Source: Spisula solida (Eukaryota > Mollusca > Bivalvia > Venerida > Mactridae). From it: a stretch of DNA of 64,000 bases. The translations under genes were made by a program, and so were the position numbers. Below are positions 1-13,900 of this stretch, in pieces. The notes under the pieces are model-generated. The model saw nothing but the letters and a program-made list of their open reading frames with translations, did not search any database and had not been told where the DNA came from. Location of the stretch: the NCBI GenBank assembly GCA_947247005.1, contig OX365962.1, positions 3,259,201 through 3,323,200 of the forward strand, in the 5' to 3' direction. Within the stretch, counting starts at the first letter, position 1. Each line of letters starts with the position of its first letter.

Positions 1-340
1 ATTAGAACTGTTATATGTAGCCCTTAGTCTTAGTTTGATTAAAGCTTTTTCTTTGATTTGGTCTAACTTAAGAGCTGTCGCCATTCGGCAAACTAATATA
101 CCCCCAAAGGGCCATAATTCTGTCAAAATTCATCGCAGCGCAAATTCCTTTCTTTATGCGCATCTATATGTTGAGGTTGTTCATCTGTGAATGTTTGAGC
201 GAAGTCCTGCCAAAACTGTAGGAGAAATTGCGTCCACAAGAATGCGTGTACGGACAGACAGAGGGACAGACAAGCTGAATCCAGTATACCCCCCTTACAA
301 CTTGTTGTTCATTATTCAGTTTATGAATCAATGGAGGCAT
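1..340. repeat. Non-coding left edge with the end of a dispersed repeat
   Basis: No exon is visible here. Positions 245-300 carry a run of GGACAGACAGA-type sequence followed by a T/C-rich end (ATACCCCCCTTACAA). The same kind of terminus occurs at several other dispersed repeats in this window, for example near 51.65-51.70 kb. Confidence 0.4.
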
Positions 341-530
341 AAGATATGATCTGTGCCACTATGGTAAAATAAGGGACAGTCAGACCCTGATATAGTACAT
401 ACATAAGATATGATCTGTGCCACTATGGTAAAATAAGGGACAGTCAGACCCTGATATAGTACATACATAAGATATACTCTGTGCCACTATGGTAAAATAA
501 GGGACAGTCAGACCCTGATATAGTACATAC
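341..530. repeat. Three-copy tandem repeat of 64 bp at a splice donor
   Basis: Three near-identical 64-bp units begin at about 341, 405 and 469; each contains AAGATAT and GGGACAGTCAGACC. The last unit ends exactly where the coding exon 531-733 (minus) meets its intron. The minus-strand donor GTATGT (530-525) therefore lies inside the repeat and is repeated in the other copies. Confidence 0.85.
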
Positions 531-733
531 CTTGTTACGGGGCCATTTGGTGTTTCTTGGGTACGGAAGTGGAAGTTTGATGGTACGCGACTAGATAACG
601 AACTGATAAGCTTCCTTGTATCCTTGACAACATCTTTCAGTACCATCCAAGATTTACCATCGTGTGTTTTCAGTGGTGCGCTGACAGTATCAGTTGCACT
701 GACAGCACCCTCCATCAGCTCCGACGCCATCAT
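531..733 (-). CDS. First coding exon of an unrecognised gene (5' part only)
   Basis: The minus-strand reading frame opens at ATG 733 (a second ATG follows at once) and stays open to a strong donor, AACAAG|GTATGT, at 531/530, giving about 67 residues. The open frame continues past the donor into the tandem repeat, where the sequence becomes repetitive and is unlikely to be coding. The peptide starts MMASELMEGAV and includes KSWMVLKDVVKD and a Phe/His/Arg/Thr-rich segment before the splice. It has no signal peptide or membrane segment and I do not recognise the family. The rest of the gene would lie left of position 1. Exon assignment rests on the donor and on the non-repetitive, protein-like composition; the frame could still be chance. 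Confidence 0.5.
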
Positions 734-1075
734 CAACTTCCGACGCTTTGTATCAATGTTGGATTATTACACGCTTAGCATACTCTGTAGTTTGGCTCGT
801 CTGAAAACATAATTTAATCAATGTAATGATGAACAATACAGATAACGAGGCGATCACACCTAAGGGGAAATAGCCACACTTTTGCCTAGGGTGAGTGCGC
901 TTGCAGGATTCCCAGAAAATAATGAGACAACATTTTTTTACAAACTAAACTGATTTACACGCAGGAAAGATTAATTAATACAAATGTAAAATTATATTGC
1001 AATTACGTAAATACTTTGAGCGACATTGGACTTTGAATTAGGTGAGGGGTTTTTAAAGTCCTTGAGTGTATAATT
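734..1075. other. No recognisable feature
   Basis: AT-rich sequence upstream of the 531-733 exon. It would hold the promoter or 5' UTR if that exon is real, but I see no convincing core promoter element. Confidence 0.3.
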
Positions 1076-2430
1076 ATATAGCGGAAGTGTATAAATTATT
1101 CTTTTTTCAACGTTTAAACATGAAAAACATATAAAAAAACTATTGTACATTATCATTAAACATCTTTGTTATATTAAAATATTTAGCAAAAAATATCCTA
1201 ATAAAAGCTCCGCGAGTCGCATGTGTCACCTGACGACATGCACATTTGTCATGGAAAACTATCCACTATTGGGCTACATATCGACTCACAAGAGTTTTCT
1301 AGTCATCTGAACTAAAAACGACAAACTGATGCTCTGGACAAAATAATGTCACAGCAAGAAACATGCATACCTATCTTGGAGTCATTAATACTTATGGTGA
1401 CAAAGTTATGCCACGGACAAGAAATGCTTATAAAATCAATCAAAGGGAAATAATTAAAAAATGGCACAAGGTAGTGTTACGATTCTTGTGTACTGCACTT
1501 GGACTTTTGGTAAGAAACATGCATACTAAATTTCAAGTCATTCAACCTCTTGGTGACAAAGTTATCCGCCGGACAAGAAATGCTCAAATTAAATCAATCT
1601 AAGGGAAATAATTCAAAAACGATGCAAGGTGGAGTTATGGTTCTTGCGCACTGCACTTCGGCTTATTGCAAGAAACATGCATACCAAATCTTGAGTCATT
1701 TGAACTTAAGGTGACAAAGTTATGCTCCGGTCAAGAAATGCTCTAATAAAATCAATCAAAGGGATATAATTAAAAAAACTATGACAGGTAGAGTTATGGT
1801 TCTTGCGCACTGCATTTTGGCTTATTGCAAGAAACATGCATACCAAATCTTGAGTCATTTAAACTGAAGGTGACAAAGTTATGCTCCGGACAAGAAATGC
1901 TCTAATAAAATCAATCAAAGGGAAATAATTCAAATAGTATGACAGGTAGAGTTATGGTTCTTGCGCACTGCACTTTGGCTTATTGTAAGAAACATGCATA
2001 CTAAATCTTGAGTCATTCAAACTTAAGGTCACAAAGTTATGCTCCGGACAAGCAATTTGTGACGCCACAGCCGCCAAAGTAACACCTATATGTCGCCTTT
2101 TCAGGCGACACAAAAATGCTTTATTATTTGAAATATTTTATTCCTTACTGCCGATTCCGATGCTCGGCAATGATGGCGAGAAAATATACAAACTTTCCAA
2201 GTTAAACATATTATCTATGAAAAGTCATCAAGGTCGATAAAAAGTGTTTTTACATATTCTCACCTTTTGGCAAAAATAATCGCAATTATTGTACCTGGTT
2301 GCTCTATATGCTATATGCAGCGGTCCCCCTCACATATATTCGGATTATCTCTCATATTGTCGCTCAATTAATTCCGTAATACCAGAAAACAGGTTTTATC
2401 CTACAATGTTGATACAGTGAATATCCGCTG
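1076..2430. repeat. Dispersed repeat family R1, copy A, split by an insertion
   Basis: Positions 1076-1202 match 32640-32765, and 2111-2430 match 32766-33090, in the same order and orientation. A third, shorter copy is at 38035-38195. Shared landmarks are TTCTTTTTTCAACGTTTAAA, GGCGAGAAAATATAC and GGTTGCTCTATA. In copy A the two halves are pushed apart by about 0.9 kb (1203-2110). I do not know the family; no coding sequence was seen in any copy. Confidence 0.75.
1203..2110. mobile_element. Non-autonomous element with about 158-bp internal tandem units
   Basis: This block sits inside R1 copy A. It starts with AAAGCTCCGCGAGTCGC and contains repeat units whose AAGAAACATGCATAC marks begin near 1357, 1512, 1670, 1829 and 1987, giving periods of 155-159 bp. 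Each unit carries a GACAAAGTTATG motif and a GAGTTATGGTTCTTG motif. The right end is a hairpin (TGTCGCC, 6-nt loop, GGCGACA; 2091-2110). A related copy lies at 22709-23225. Tandem core units plus a terminal hairpin resemble Helitron-like or other non-autonomous bivalve elements; the superfamily is not established. Confidence 0.7.
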
Positions 2431-4774
2431 ATATTTTTAGTTTTTCAAAAATTTACGTCTGATGCATTTCTTTCGTGGAAATCAACTCCTGATATCTATA
2501 AAATCTATCAAAATACTTCAAATCAATCAAGCACGCACCATTATTTCCCCAGCGTCGCTTATGTCAACAATGCAGCGGCGAACAATATTTTCGATGAATA
2601 AGTAATGATTTGTTTATATTGATTTTTTTTCTAACAGATTCCTTTTACTCGCGATTCTGATTGATTTGATTCAAAGATCAATGAATTATTCAACTAAATA
2701 AAGCGTCTGGACCGTTTGTCCAGTAATATCAGGGCTTTCATTTGACCCGGGACTACTTCATCTTGACCCTCGATAAAATTGGCCTGTGCGTCATCCAAAT
2801 GTTTAAAAATCAGATTTTTCATATGGCAAATGCTTTATTATTGCCTCGAGCGTATTTCCTGACTTCAGGAAATCTCAACTAACAGTGCGCACATGTCATT
2901 TAAACACCAGACAAGCTGACAGACCACCCGTCGTCGTATAATCCGACAATTAGCTGGTTATCGAGTGACACCTACCGCGCTTGTAGAAACAATATTAATA
3001 AATTATTAAATTAATATGCTTACATGCGCACGTGTGCGTTGATTATGTTACGACTGACGAGTAATTAAAGTCAGTCACAAATTGTCGATCCATGAAAGGC
3101 CTATTAAACATGGTTACCAACTTTCACGGATTGTCCGTGAAAGTCCCGGAATCGAGTGTCAAACCCGCGAGCCCCGGACATTTCATGAAAAACCCGGACT
3201 GGCATAAGTCTGCATTTGTAAATTGTTTATCACGTTAAATCATTCAGAAAACAGCCGATGTCCAGCTGTTTCCAAATATACAAGGTACAAGGCATGTGTT
3301 AATGATCCGTATCAGTAATTGATACCAATCAAGCGCAGCAGGTTAGACAGATAAGCTGTCTGCAAGTGGCTGCTTTAAATTCTGACGGTCCAGCCACTAC
3401 AGACAGACACTAACTAGACCTAAACACGGTCGGAGATTGCGCACATTTTTTTAGCGCACTTTCAGCTCTTAAAAAATATATGAAAACGTCAAACCACTAT
3501 GAAATATATTGCATGTATACGAAGAATGAACCTTTATCTCGCGATAGACACCGATAACTTTTTTAAAAATGCACAGCAACGTGTCCATCCCATAACTTGA
3601 ACACGACTATATCGCAATTATGACCTCAATTTCAGCCATCGTTCTTATTGTTATTGTTTGCGTCAAACGTCATTCGCTTATCGACCAATCAGATTACTCA
3701 GAAATTGGCGCGCTCGATTTCTAACAAACGGACACAGCAAAAAAATTAATCGAGTCAAACCTTAAAATGAGCTCGATTAAAGCTCAAACACAGAAAATTA
3801 ACGAACATTTGTAGTGGAATTAAGATGATTTTGTTAGAAAACGACAAACAAACAAAAAACACCATGAGTGATAGCTTTTTAGGCTCGTTTTAACGATTCG
3901 AATAATGTTCCGGTCGAATCCGGTCAGTACGGATAACGGTCTTTAAACTTGCGCTGTTTACATGAGATTTACGGACACGGTGCGCGCTGGTTTATTTATT
4001 GTTTTTCTGATTATAACTGCCAATTATACTAGGTATTCGACGGGTTTCGTGTTCTTTTATTGTATTTAACATGTACAGAGCCGAAAAATGACAGAATTTG
4101 GCTTAAAATGCTAATTTCATGAAAATTTAAAATGCACCGGATTTTGGGCACTTATGGTTTCGACGCTTATACGGGCATCCCTGTATAGATTGCGTCGAAA
4201 TGGTTTGACTAGCAGCAGGTCAGTTCAACATCAGGCAATGGCGTGGGCATTTATTAAGTTTGACTATTTACTGATCTATCAAGCCAAGGGATAAGGTCAT
4301 CAATTGGTCATGCCAGCATGTTTCTTTACGACTGTGACATTAACTGAAGCAATATTGCATGTCTAATAATTAATTTCAGGTAAAACAGATTGCAAATTTC
4401 GCGCAAATCGGCAGCCATTATTTTAAGGAATGGTTAAAGTCCGTATCCGGACCGAAAATACGTTCATGAGTCTAATAGGGTTTACCTCCCTTTGAACATC
4501 TGAAATCTCACGGATGGAAGTTAAAATATCACGGACAAAAATCGTAAATCTCCCTGATGGCTCATGAAACAAGTTGGAAAGCATGTATTAAATGAAATTT
4601 TAAATCTCATCAGTGCACATCTTTTACGCTAAACATTATATTAAAAGTAAAACACAATGCATATATATTTGACTTGCTAGAATCAATGACTGAATGAGAA
4701 TATGCCAATACATATTTACATGTCACGCGACTTTGTGTGTTCTGCAAATATGTTGTGTCAAGTTTTTACGAATG
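2431..4774. other. Intergenic sequence with a small hairpin
   Basis: No exon or known element was recognised. A perfect 10-bp hairpin (CTTTCACGGA / TCCGTGAAAG, 3-nt loop) lies at 3121-3143. Around 3684-3715 there is a CCAAT box beside a TTGGCGCG E2F-like site, which is suggestive only. Confidence 0.35.
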
Positions 4775-4839
4775 TGCGTTCAGTAAGACATAAATCCCCG
4801 AACCGTTCGGAACGTTTTGCAAGTTTTCTTTACTGTACG
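4775..4839 (+). promoter_or_regulatory. Upstream block shared in inverted form with the Harbinger gene
   Basis: TGCGTTCAGTAA (4775-4786) and TTTTCTTTACTGTACG (4824-4839), 37 bp apart, lie 82 bp before the start codon of the Myb/SANT gene. The same two words, 35 bp apart, occur in reverse orientation at 33790-33801 and 33739-33754, just upstream of the nuclease gene. A GTTCGG(A/G)AC word sits between them on both sides. These could be shared promoter elements or the inner part of old terminal inverted repeats. Confidence 0.6.
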
Positions 4840-4920
4840 GAGCGCTCTGTCCGAGCGCTTGGCTATTAGACCGAACTACTATCCGAGGTACTTCGCTTTA
4901 AGTTCGCTAACCGAGCAACA

Positions 4921-7900
4921 ATGGCGGACAGGTAAGTTGAAAGTTATTTTTGTTTCTTTTTTTTTCGATTTGAGCGTTAAAAAACATAATTGGTGATTTA
5001 TTTGTGTATAAAACGTTACAATATATAATTGTTCATGAATATATAAGATATTTTTGAAAACAAAAGTATAATAATGCGGGTATCGACGAAAATCATAATC
5101 TCTGTCATGGCGGCGGAGATTTGAAATCAAAAATTCAAAATTTTAGTTCATATGCATTATAAATTTATACGAGAACTCATTTAAATATTTTGCTAATTAG
5201 CCAGCACTTTTATTATATTGATTAACTTCTGTATTGTATAAAATTGTGTTGCTGCTTGGTGCATGGCAAATGTTAGGGTACGGACCAAAAAAAAATGGCG
5301 TGACGATTAGGTCCATTTCAGTATGGTTATTATTTGTTGAGATTTCCTAATAATATACTTTCACTGAATGTTACTGACTAATTTGTATTTAATTTTAGTA
5401 ACCTTCACTTGGTGGATTTGCCAGTTAATTTGGATGGAAAAGAGTTTACGATTCAAGTATCACCTGACATATACAGGAAGGCAATGGATGGAGGTAAAAC
5501 ATTTATTCATATCTGCCTATGTATGGTTACAATGCTGAAAAATAATACCAATATCAGACTGGGAATGTGCTGAAATGGATAAGATGTAGTAATTATAATG
5601 CTCATGTGGAGGCATGCATCTATGATGTCATTGTATCTTGAGGAAAAAATATTATATATAGTCAGTGTAGGATTCCAACCCACGACCACCTGCTTGCAAG
5701 TCAGACGCTCTACCAACTCATCTAACCGGGCTACTGGCTCATGAATCACTACACTTTGAGCTGCAACGAACGAGTACACTCTGTTGAATTAAAGCCATAT
5801 TTCCTTATTGAGTTTAAATGCAAAACAGACATCCCATTTTGTAAAAGCAACAATGGTGTTTTGTCCACCAATATTTTCTTTTTGAAATCTTTATTTTTCC
5901 TCTAGTAGGTCAAAGGTAGGTTTGGTTATTTGATATTATAGAGTAAATACATTGGTAGGTGTGTTATTAACGCTTGCTTTGTCGTGAATTAAGTAGACAA
6001 ACATAAAAATAATTAGAAGTATTTGCACAGTAAAAACAACACTCCTTAAATTAGTAAATAGTGATAATTGTATTTATTTAACATGATCTGCAAAAACTTT
6101 AAGGTTTATATGACAGGTGATTGCCATTGTTTAATGTCTCTTTTGTTAAAAATTAAACACATTCTATTCATACCAGACTGTTTGTCACTTATTGCTACAT
6201 CATGATCTGTGATGATCATACATGTTAATTAATCACTATAAATTTATTTAAGCCACTTGTAAAATTTGTTTCACAAGCAATGAGTTATAATTGCATCTCA
6301 TTATTTATGGATTTTACCTGTGTAACTAGTCAATAACCGGTAATCAATTTAGATTATTGGGAACCATGGCCCCCAATACACTTTTGGGACTGTGGCAAGG
6401 GTCCCTCAGGTAGGGGAATTATGCATTGTTTTGAAGAAAAAGGGGAATTTCATCATTTGCAAATATCAATAATACACAAATGTATTATAAAACTAATGTA
6501 TAGTAAACTGTTCAAAAATCTAATTTCAAGCTATAACAGTAGCTACAACTGCTGAACAGCATTTACAAAAGCTCTTCATTGACTTTTTTTAGAAAATTTG
6601 GGGAAAATATATTCATTCATTTAGGAGGGGATCGGACGAATGCTGAAATGAGGGCCCTGGGCACAAATTTGAATCCAAACATGGTCTTAGTTGGTTTTTT
6701 GATACAGAATCATGAGAATGTCCAAGACACAATCTAACATTGAATGATACGACTTCTTAATTTTAATACACAGTTATTGTTTATATACTTTAGTCTTTAT
6801 GTGTTATTTTCTCTTATTTTCACTGGTAAATCTCTATAATACATTGAAAGCTTAAAAATAATACACATATGGTTTATTTCATCACTGGACAGTTCTATAC
6901 TTTTAAATGAAGTTAAATACGTTGTTAGAGTGATTGTTTATCATAAGACTATATCTTGATAAATAATCCTTAATGAATAAACAAAAGGTTGAACTCTGGG
7001 GAGCAAACATTTATTTATTGTTGTTATATTTATATATTGTATGCATTTCAGATAAGGATACATTAGACTGGATTTCTAAATCATGTTTGCAGTCAACTGA
7101 GGAAAGTGTCAACAGTGAGTGTCTTTTTTGTTTGATAGTTCCTTTTACATACTCAACTTTTCTGTAATATTTGATTCACCTACCCTGCTTTGGGTTTAAT
7201 TTTTAGCTCCACTATTTGTAGAATAACAGGAGCTATTGCAGTCACCGATTGTTGGTGTCGGCGTAATGCTTATGTTAAAGTTTAGGTACAGGATTTTTAA
7301 CCTCTTATATTTTCAAAGTCCTTCGACATATTACTTTGCATACATGTTCACCATCATAACCAGTGATTTTTTTCCTTCTTTATTAGGGTCCGGAAAACGG
7401 ACCCTTTCCCAATTGCAAATAGGCTATAATTTTCCCATACTTGAATGGAGGAATTTCCCCCAAAAAAATCAAAATCGGACATAAAATGATAAAAGTTATG
7501 AACAGTTTTGACAAGAGGTCAAGCATAAAAGCTCAAAGAACCCAAATTACTGATCCTATATGTAGAAAGAGGTAACTATAGCAAGCACTTTTGTAAAATT
7601 ATGCTCCCTTTTTCAACTAAGGGCAAATGTTAATGTTTGGGTACAGGTTTTTCCCTTTCTTATATCTTCAAACTATCAAAGTGCATTGTGATATTGCTTT
7701 GATACTTTGCATACTTGTTCACCATCATGACCCCCATTGCTGGGGTAGGTAACTCTAAAAAACATTTGTTGAAATTATTATCCCTTTTTGGACTTATGCA
7801 AATGTTTAAGTTATATCTTCAAAGTGCATGGTCATATTCCTTAATACTTTGCTTACTTGTTCACTATCATGACCCACAGGACCTGCACATGAGTAAGTAA

Positions 7901-10900
7901 CTCTGTCCTGAATTTTGTCCAAATTATCTCCCTTTTTCGACTTAGAAGCTCCAACCTCTAGAAGGCAGAGGGTAATGCTGCTAATATGAAGCATTTCGTT
8001 TTGATTATATAATGATTATACTATCCTAGCATGGCACTGCAAATAGTGGAGTGCGCAGTTCGTGGACAGCTCTTGTTAGTTTTAGCCATTCGGTAAAAAA
8101 AGCTGTTGGAGAAGTCTTCAATTTCAGTATGGTGAGTGTGCAATGTTCAGTCTGAAATATTTTAGCACTTGTCTGGTGAGCAAATAATTTCTGCAGTAGT
8201 TATGCCCCCTATCTTTGATGATGGGGGAAAATGCTTTCCTCATGTCGGTCAGTCAGTAAAGCACATGGTTTTTGTTCAATTACTCATAGGATCCTCAAAC
8301 TCAACATGGAGTTGATAACTAAAATTAATATTGTGGTCAAAGGTCAAGGTCACTGGTTTTAACAAGATTATATATATATCAAATGGTTTCTGATCAGAAC
8401 TGTTGGGCACAGTTCAAACTTTATAATGAAGTTGGTCATCAACAGTAGATGACCCCTATTGATTTTGAGATATTCAGGTCAAAGGGCATAGTCACTGCAG
8501 GTGTGACCGTTTAACAAGAATAAACAGACCAAATGGTTCCCTGTCAGTTACTCAAAACCTCTCAGACTGAAACACATCCGCAGGATAAAAATAACTTACA
8601 TTTAATTCAACGGAACATTGTTGAAAGCTGTGTGAATCATAAAGTTCTCTTCAGTGTTATCAAACATATACATGCTACAAGTGATAACTACCGATACTCA
8701 TACTTTAGTGAAGACTATTCTTTATTGGAATACATTAAGTGGTAGCTCTTTGAAGTCTACATCTACCGAGTGTTTTAAGGCTGTACTTACTTATCAATTT
8801 AAGCACACTCCCCGTTGGGCCAAAATCTACTTGCCCAGGAAACACGATAAAGCAACAAAGTTTCAAATTCATTCATTTATTAATCTTGTCAAGGATTAAA
8901 GTGAAAGTTCAGCATTTTTTAATTTTTTGATATGTTGTAAAGAACACCAAACTATCTTCAAATTCAGTGTTTATCGCCCCCTATTCACACCCTAATTAGC
9001 TAGGGTAATTAAACTCTCTCTGGCTTGGAGAGCCATCATATTTTACCCAGGTATCTTTGCAGTACTAGGTCACAGCGTCGGTTAGGCTCTGAGAAGACAG
9101 TAAGAAATGCTAGTGGGGTTTAATAGTTACATAATAGTGTTAACATTTGACATAATTTGGCAATAAAAATACCTCAGCCGAAGCCAATCCTTACAATGTT
9201 ATGCATGGACAGGGAATGAGTATATTTGCAGACCCTGTAAAAAATAAACAACTGTGTGAAAGATGGATCTATAATCTAGGTACTGAAACCCTAAACATTA
9301 AAAACTATTTGCACTCTCAAAATAAAATAATGATTTATTATTGTTTCTGAAAAAACACTTTATAGAAGGCAAATAATTAAAGTGTTAAAAAAGAATTTTA
9401 AAATTAATTTCAGTCAACAGTCAAAACAATACACTTTTCCTACATACAGTGCTATAAAGTATGCAAGGTGTTCTGGCTATATATGTATATGATATGTATC
9501 ATGCCGAATAAAGTTATGTTAAAGTAATGTTGAAGTATCAATTGACTCTGTGACCTCACTAGGTACGGGTTTATCTGATAGATAGAGAGTATCTCTGGCC
9601 AAAATGGCAGCTCCCTTAAAAACCCTTCTTGGAGGTAGTTAATTAGGGTTTTATTGCCATTACAAATTGTAAGTTGGAGATTTAGATACAGCACAAAGAA
9701 AATAATAAATTAAGATAAACTATAAATTATCCCGGAATATCACTTTAAGAAGACTAGGAGACCGTTAACATGGGCGAGCGCTACGTAGCGCTTTCCACGG
9801 GAGGTAATCATTGCCTTCTATATTTAATTGAACGGGAGGTTACTGAATAAAAGCGCTCAGTAGCGCTTTGCTTAGGCAACGGACCCTTAGCTTAATTCAA
9901 TGTTTGTTATTTGATTCATTGTTGGTTGGTAATTTAGGGATTCTCTTTTTAATGTAAAATAGGGCAATTTATATTATTTTCTTGTGACAAGTTCACAATT
10001 GCCTTGGGCAAACGGGATGGTAAAATTGAATTGCCTGCCAGCAAAAAAGCCCAAGTTGGGCAAGTATGACAAAGGAATTCCACATCGCTGTAATATATTA
10101 TAGGACAGTAAGTTGACATTTGGTTTCTCGACAACGAAAGGCTAAACAAATTGTAATCCACATTTTTATTATAGTTTGTCTGTCTACATTTTAGGTCAGA
10201 GAGAAGAAGTAGAAGATGAAGTAGAAACAGGAACAGAAGCAGAAGGTAAATCTTCCCATTATTTATAGTTTTATTCACGTTTAACTCGCCTAAGTACGCA
10301 GAAGGGCGGATAGGGTCAAGGCTACTGATTCAAAACAGCATTCTGCCAAATAATTATTTGTCTGTTGCCAACATTCTGAGTCACCACCACTGAAAATGTC
10401 ACTCATCCTTTTCAAGTTTAGTACATTACTCCCACCCTGATAATGACACTGTGACTCAAATTCTAATGTTTATCACACTCTAAAAATAGCACCAATGATA
10501 ATGTCGAAAAACTAAAGTATGAGTGATATTTTCATAGTATAAAATACCTTTTCGTCAAATAATTGTGAAAATGACAAACTCATACTGTCACTTACATACT
10601 GATAATGTCACTTGAAAACTCATTGTGTCACTCACACACTGATAATGTCACTCACACACTCATACTGTCAATCATACAGTGAAAATGTCACTCAAACACT
10701 GAAAATGTCACTCACACACTGAAAATGTCACTCACACACTGAAAATGTCACTCACACACTCCTACTGTCACTCACACACTCCTACTGTCACTCACACACT
10801 GATAATGTCACTCACACACTGATATTGTCACTCAAACACTCTTACTGTCACTCACACACTGAAAATGTCACTCACACACTCTTAATGTCACTCACACACT

Positions 10901-13900
10901 CCTTCTGTCACTCACACACTCATAATGTCACTCAAACACTCTTATTGTCACTCAAACACTCATAATGTCACTCACACACTGAAAATGTCACTCACACACT
11001 GATATTGTCACTCAAACACTCTTAATGTCACTCAAACACTCTTACTGTCACTCACACACTGATATTGTCACTCAAACACTCTTAATGTCACTCACACACT
11101 GAAAATGTCACTCACACACTGATATTGTCACTCAAACACTCTTAATGTCACTCACACACTGAAAATGTCACTCACACACTGATATTGTCACTCACACACT
11201 CATAATGTCACTCAAACACTCTTAATGTCACTCAAACACTCTTAATGTCACTCAAACACTCTTACTGTCACTCAAACACTCTTACTGTCACTCACACACT
11301 CATAATGTCACTCACACACTGAAAATGTCACTCACACATTGATATTGTCACTCACACACTTATATTGTCACTCACACACTGATATTGTCACTCAAACACT
11401 CTTAATGTCACTCAAACACTCTTAATGTCACTCAAACACTCTTAATGTCACTCACACACTGATATTGTCACTCAAACACTCTTAATGTCACTCACACACT
11501 GAAAATGTCACTCAAACACTCTTAATGTCACTCAAACACTCTTAATGTCACTCAAACACTCTTACTGTCACTCAAACACTCTTACTGTCACTCACACACT
11601 CATAATGTCACTCACACACTGAAAATGTCACTCACACATTGATATTGTCACTCACACACTTATATTGTCACTCACACACTGATATTGTCACTCAAACACT
11701 CTTACTGTCACTCACACACTGAAAATGTCACTCACACACTCCTACTGTCACTTACACACTGATAATGTCACTCACACACTTATACTGACACTCGCACACT
11801 CATAATGTCACTCACACACCGATATTGTCACTCAAACACTCTTACTGTCACTCACACACCGATATTTTCACTCAAACACTCTTACTGTCACTCACACACT
11901 GAAAATCTCACTCACACCCTGATATTGTCACTCAAACACTCTTACTGTCACTCACACACTATAAAGGTCACTCAAACACTTATACTGCCACTCACATACT
12001 CATACTGTCACTCACTCACTCATAATGTCACACACTATCTGGTAATGACACTCACATAGTGATAATGTCACTTGCACACTCACTGCCACTTGCTTACTCA
12101 TTCCGTCACTCACATACTGAAAATGTCACTCACACACTGAAAATATCACTTACACACTAAATATGTCACTCACACACAGGGCCCTGCTCATGAAAGTGGT
12201 TATTCTAGTTTCATTATTACTTATTAGCTTCAAACATTCGAATCTGCCAATCAGTGATACAAACCCATCAAGCTTTGATTAGGTTATGTGCTTCTTTAAA
12301 ATGTGTATAATTTTACCTTTGTAATTAAAAGTAACCTTACTTATGAAGCAACTGTTATTCAATTTATTTTCAATCTGCTTAAGGTGATGGAATTCTAGGG
12401 GTGATCAACAAATACGTGGAAAAATACTCTGAAATCTTTGTTACGTGACCAATACTGAAGAAAATCAGTCAAATAATAGATTGGCGTATTACAAATACAT
12501 AACTATAAAAAATATTAAACTCAAGATAATAAAGATAATATTTGATCGAAATCATATAGAAACCGCAACGACACCATGGCTACACCGGCCCAATGTCATC
12601 GCGACGTTGTTACATATTACAGTATACATACTCATTCGTGGCACAATTCATACTGTATAACACATTGAATGATTCTTAAAAAATAGCTTTACAACCAGGT
12701 AGACTTCATAGACCTATCAACTGAAAATCAAAAATTTCTCTTTGCAACCTGTATGTAAATTATAAGAATTAGCTGCTGGAGAACATTAAGAGTGATTAAT
12801 TTGACGTTGTATAGCATAATCGCATGTCGGCATTGATTTAACATGGCTATGTATGATAGAGTATGAAAAACTGACACCTGATTTCTGTACGGCACACACT
12901 TTTCAGACAACTACTTTGAAGCAAAAAGCTCTAAAACGAAATTTTGACGTAAAAAAAATCTTTGAAAATATTGAATGTAATGTTTTACCATTGTACATTC
13001 ATAACCCACCCTTTAGAAAATTATAATATTACAAACCCACGAATGATACGTCATTGTTTGCTACGTGCAACGTTGGAAAATATGAAAATTTGGGCTGCAT
13101 GATGTCGAGTGACGTTGTCATAAGAAACCGCGTGCGTTCCGTCTTTGTTGAATATTGATGATCAGCAGTGAATCAATTTTAAATAAATTTATCTTCATGT
13201 TTAGCAAGTTTCATCGACTCATAATGACCAATTAAGAACTAGAGCACTTTTCCACTATTTGTTGATCATCCCTTGTATTTTAAAAAGTTTTGTTACCCAA
13301 TAGTATGATTTTGATTAACAATGTTTTAATGTATCTTTTAGGATGATTTTTTTATTCAAATATGAAAGGCTGCATAGATTTATAATATAATCGGGGTTTT
13401 TTACAGTGTTTTGATGAAATTGTAGTATGATAGTCTCCTATACTTCTTTCTAGAATGGCTTTGTTCTGTCTCTTAAATACTGATATTTATTTAATTACTA
13501 GATAAGTTACTAATTGGTCAAAACTACCTGTAAAATTATTTAAAACAAACATTAGTATTGCTTTTTATCTTAATTAAAAACATCAATTACTACCATCACC
13601 ATGATGCATGATTACTTATTAAAAACTTTTCGTTCAAGTAAAATACATTTAAAAGTTCAAAATAATTATCAATTTCAAATGCTTCAGCTATTATTTCTAG
13701 TAAGACACTGATCAAAGTGGTGACACCATATACACTGATTGGGTGTTTATTTGTTACATTGTAATATATTGGTATCCCACTGTGATATATGACACTGCAA
13801 ATGGTTGATTATGGTCTGGGTGTGATTGGTTATCAAGATTAAACACACCAGATAAGTTAATTACATAGCATGTTCAATTTCCTGTTCAATTGTACAACAC

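Noticed and set aside
5660..5735. Functional tRNA gene on the minus strand
   Set aside because: The acceptor stem cannot pair and the B box has a mismatch; the sequence continues as a SINE body.
8030..8131. A 34-codon open exon candidate with good splice sites in the Myb/SANT gene
   Set aside because: It overlaps the inverted-repeat end of the element 7205-8067, and including it breaks phase with exon 7052-7114. Direct splicing 7114 to 10195 is in frame without it.
11805..12059. 84-codon open frame
   Set aside because: It lies entirely within the 20-bp minisatellite and reads as a His/Thr/Ser-rich repeat artefact.
10570..12176. CRISPR-like array (short repeats with variable parts)
   Set aside because: The variable parts are only about 5 bp and drawn from a handful of types, the unit is 20 bp, and the setting is a eukaryotic intron.
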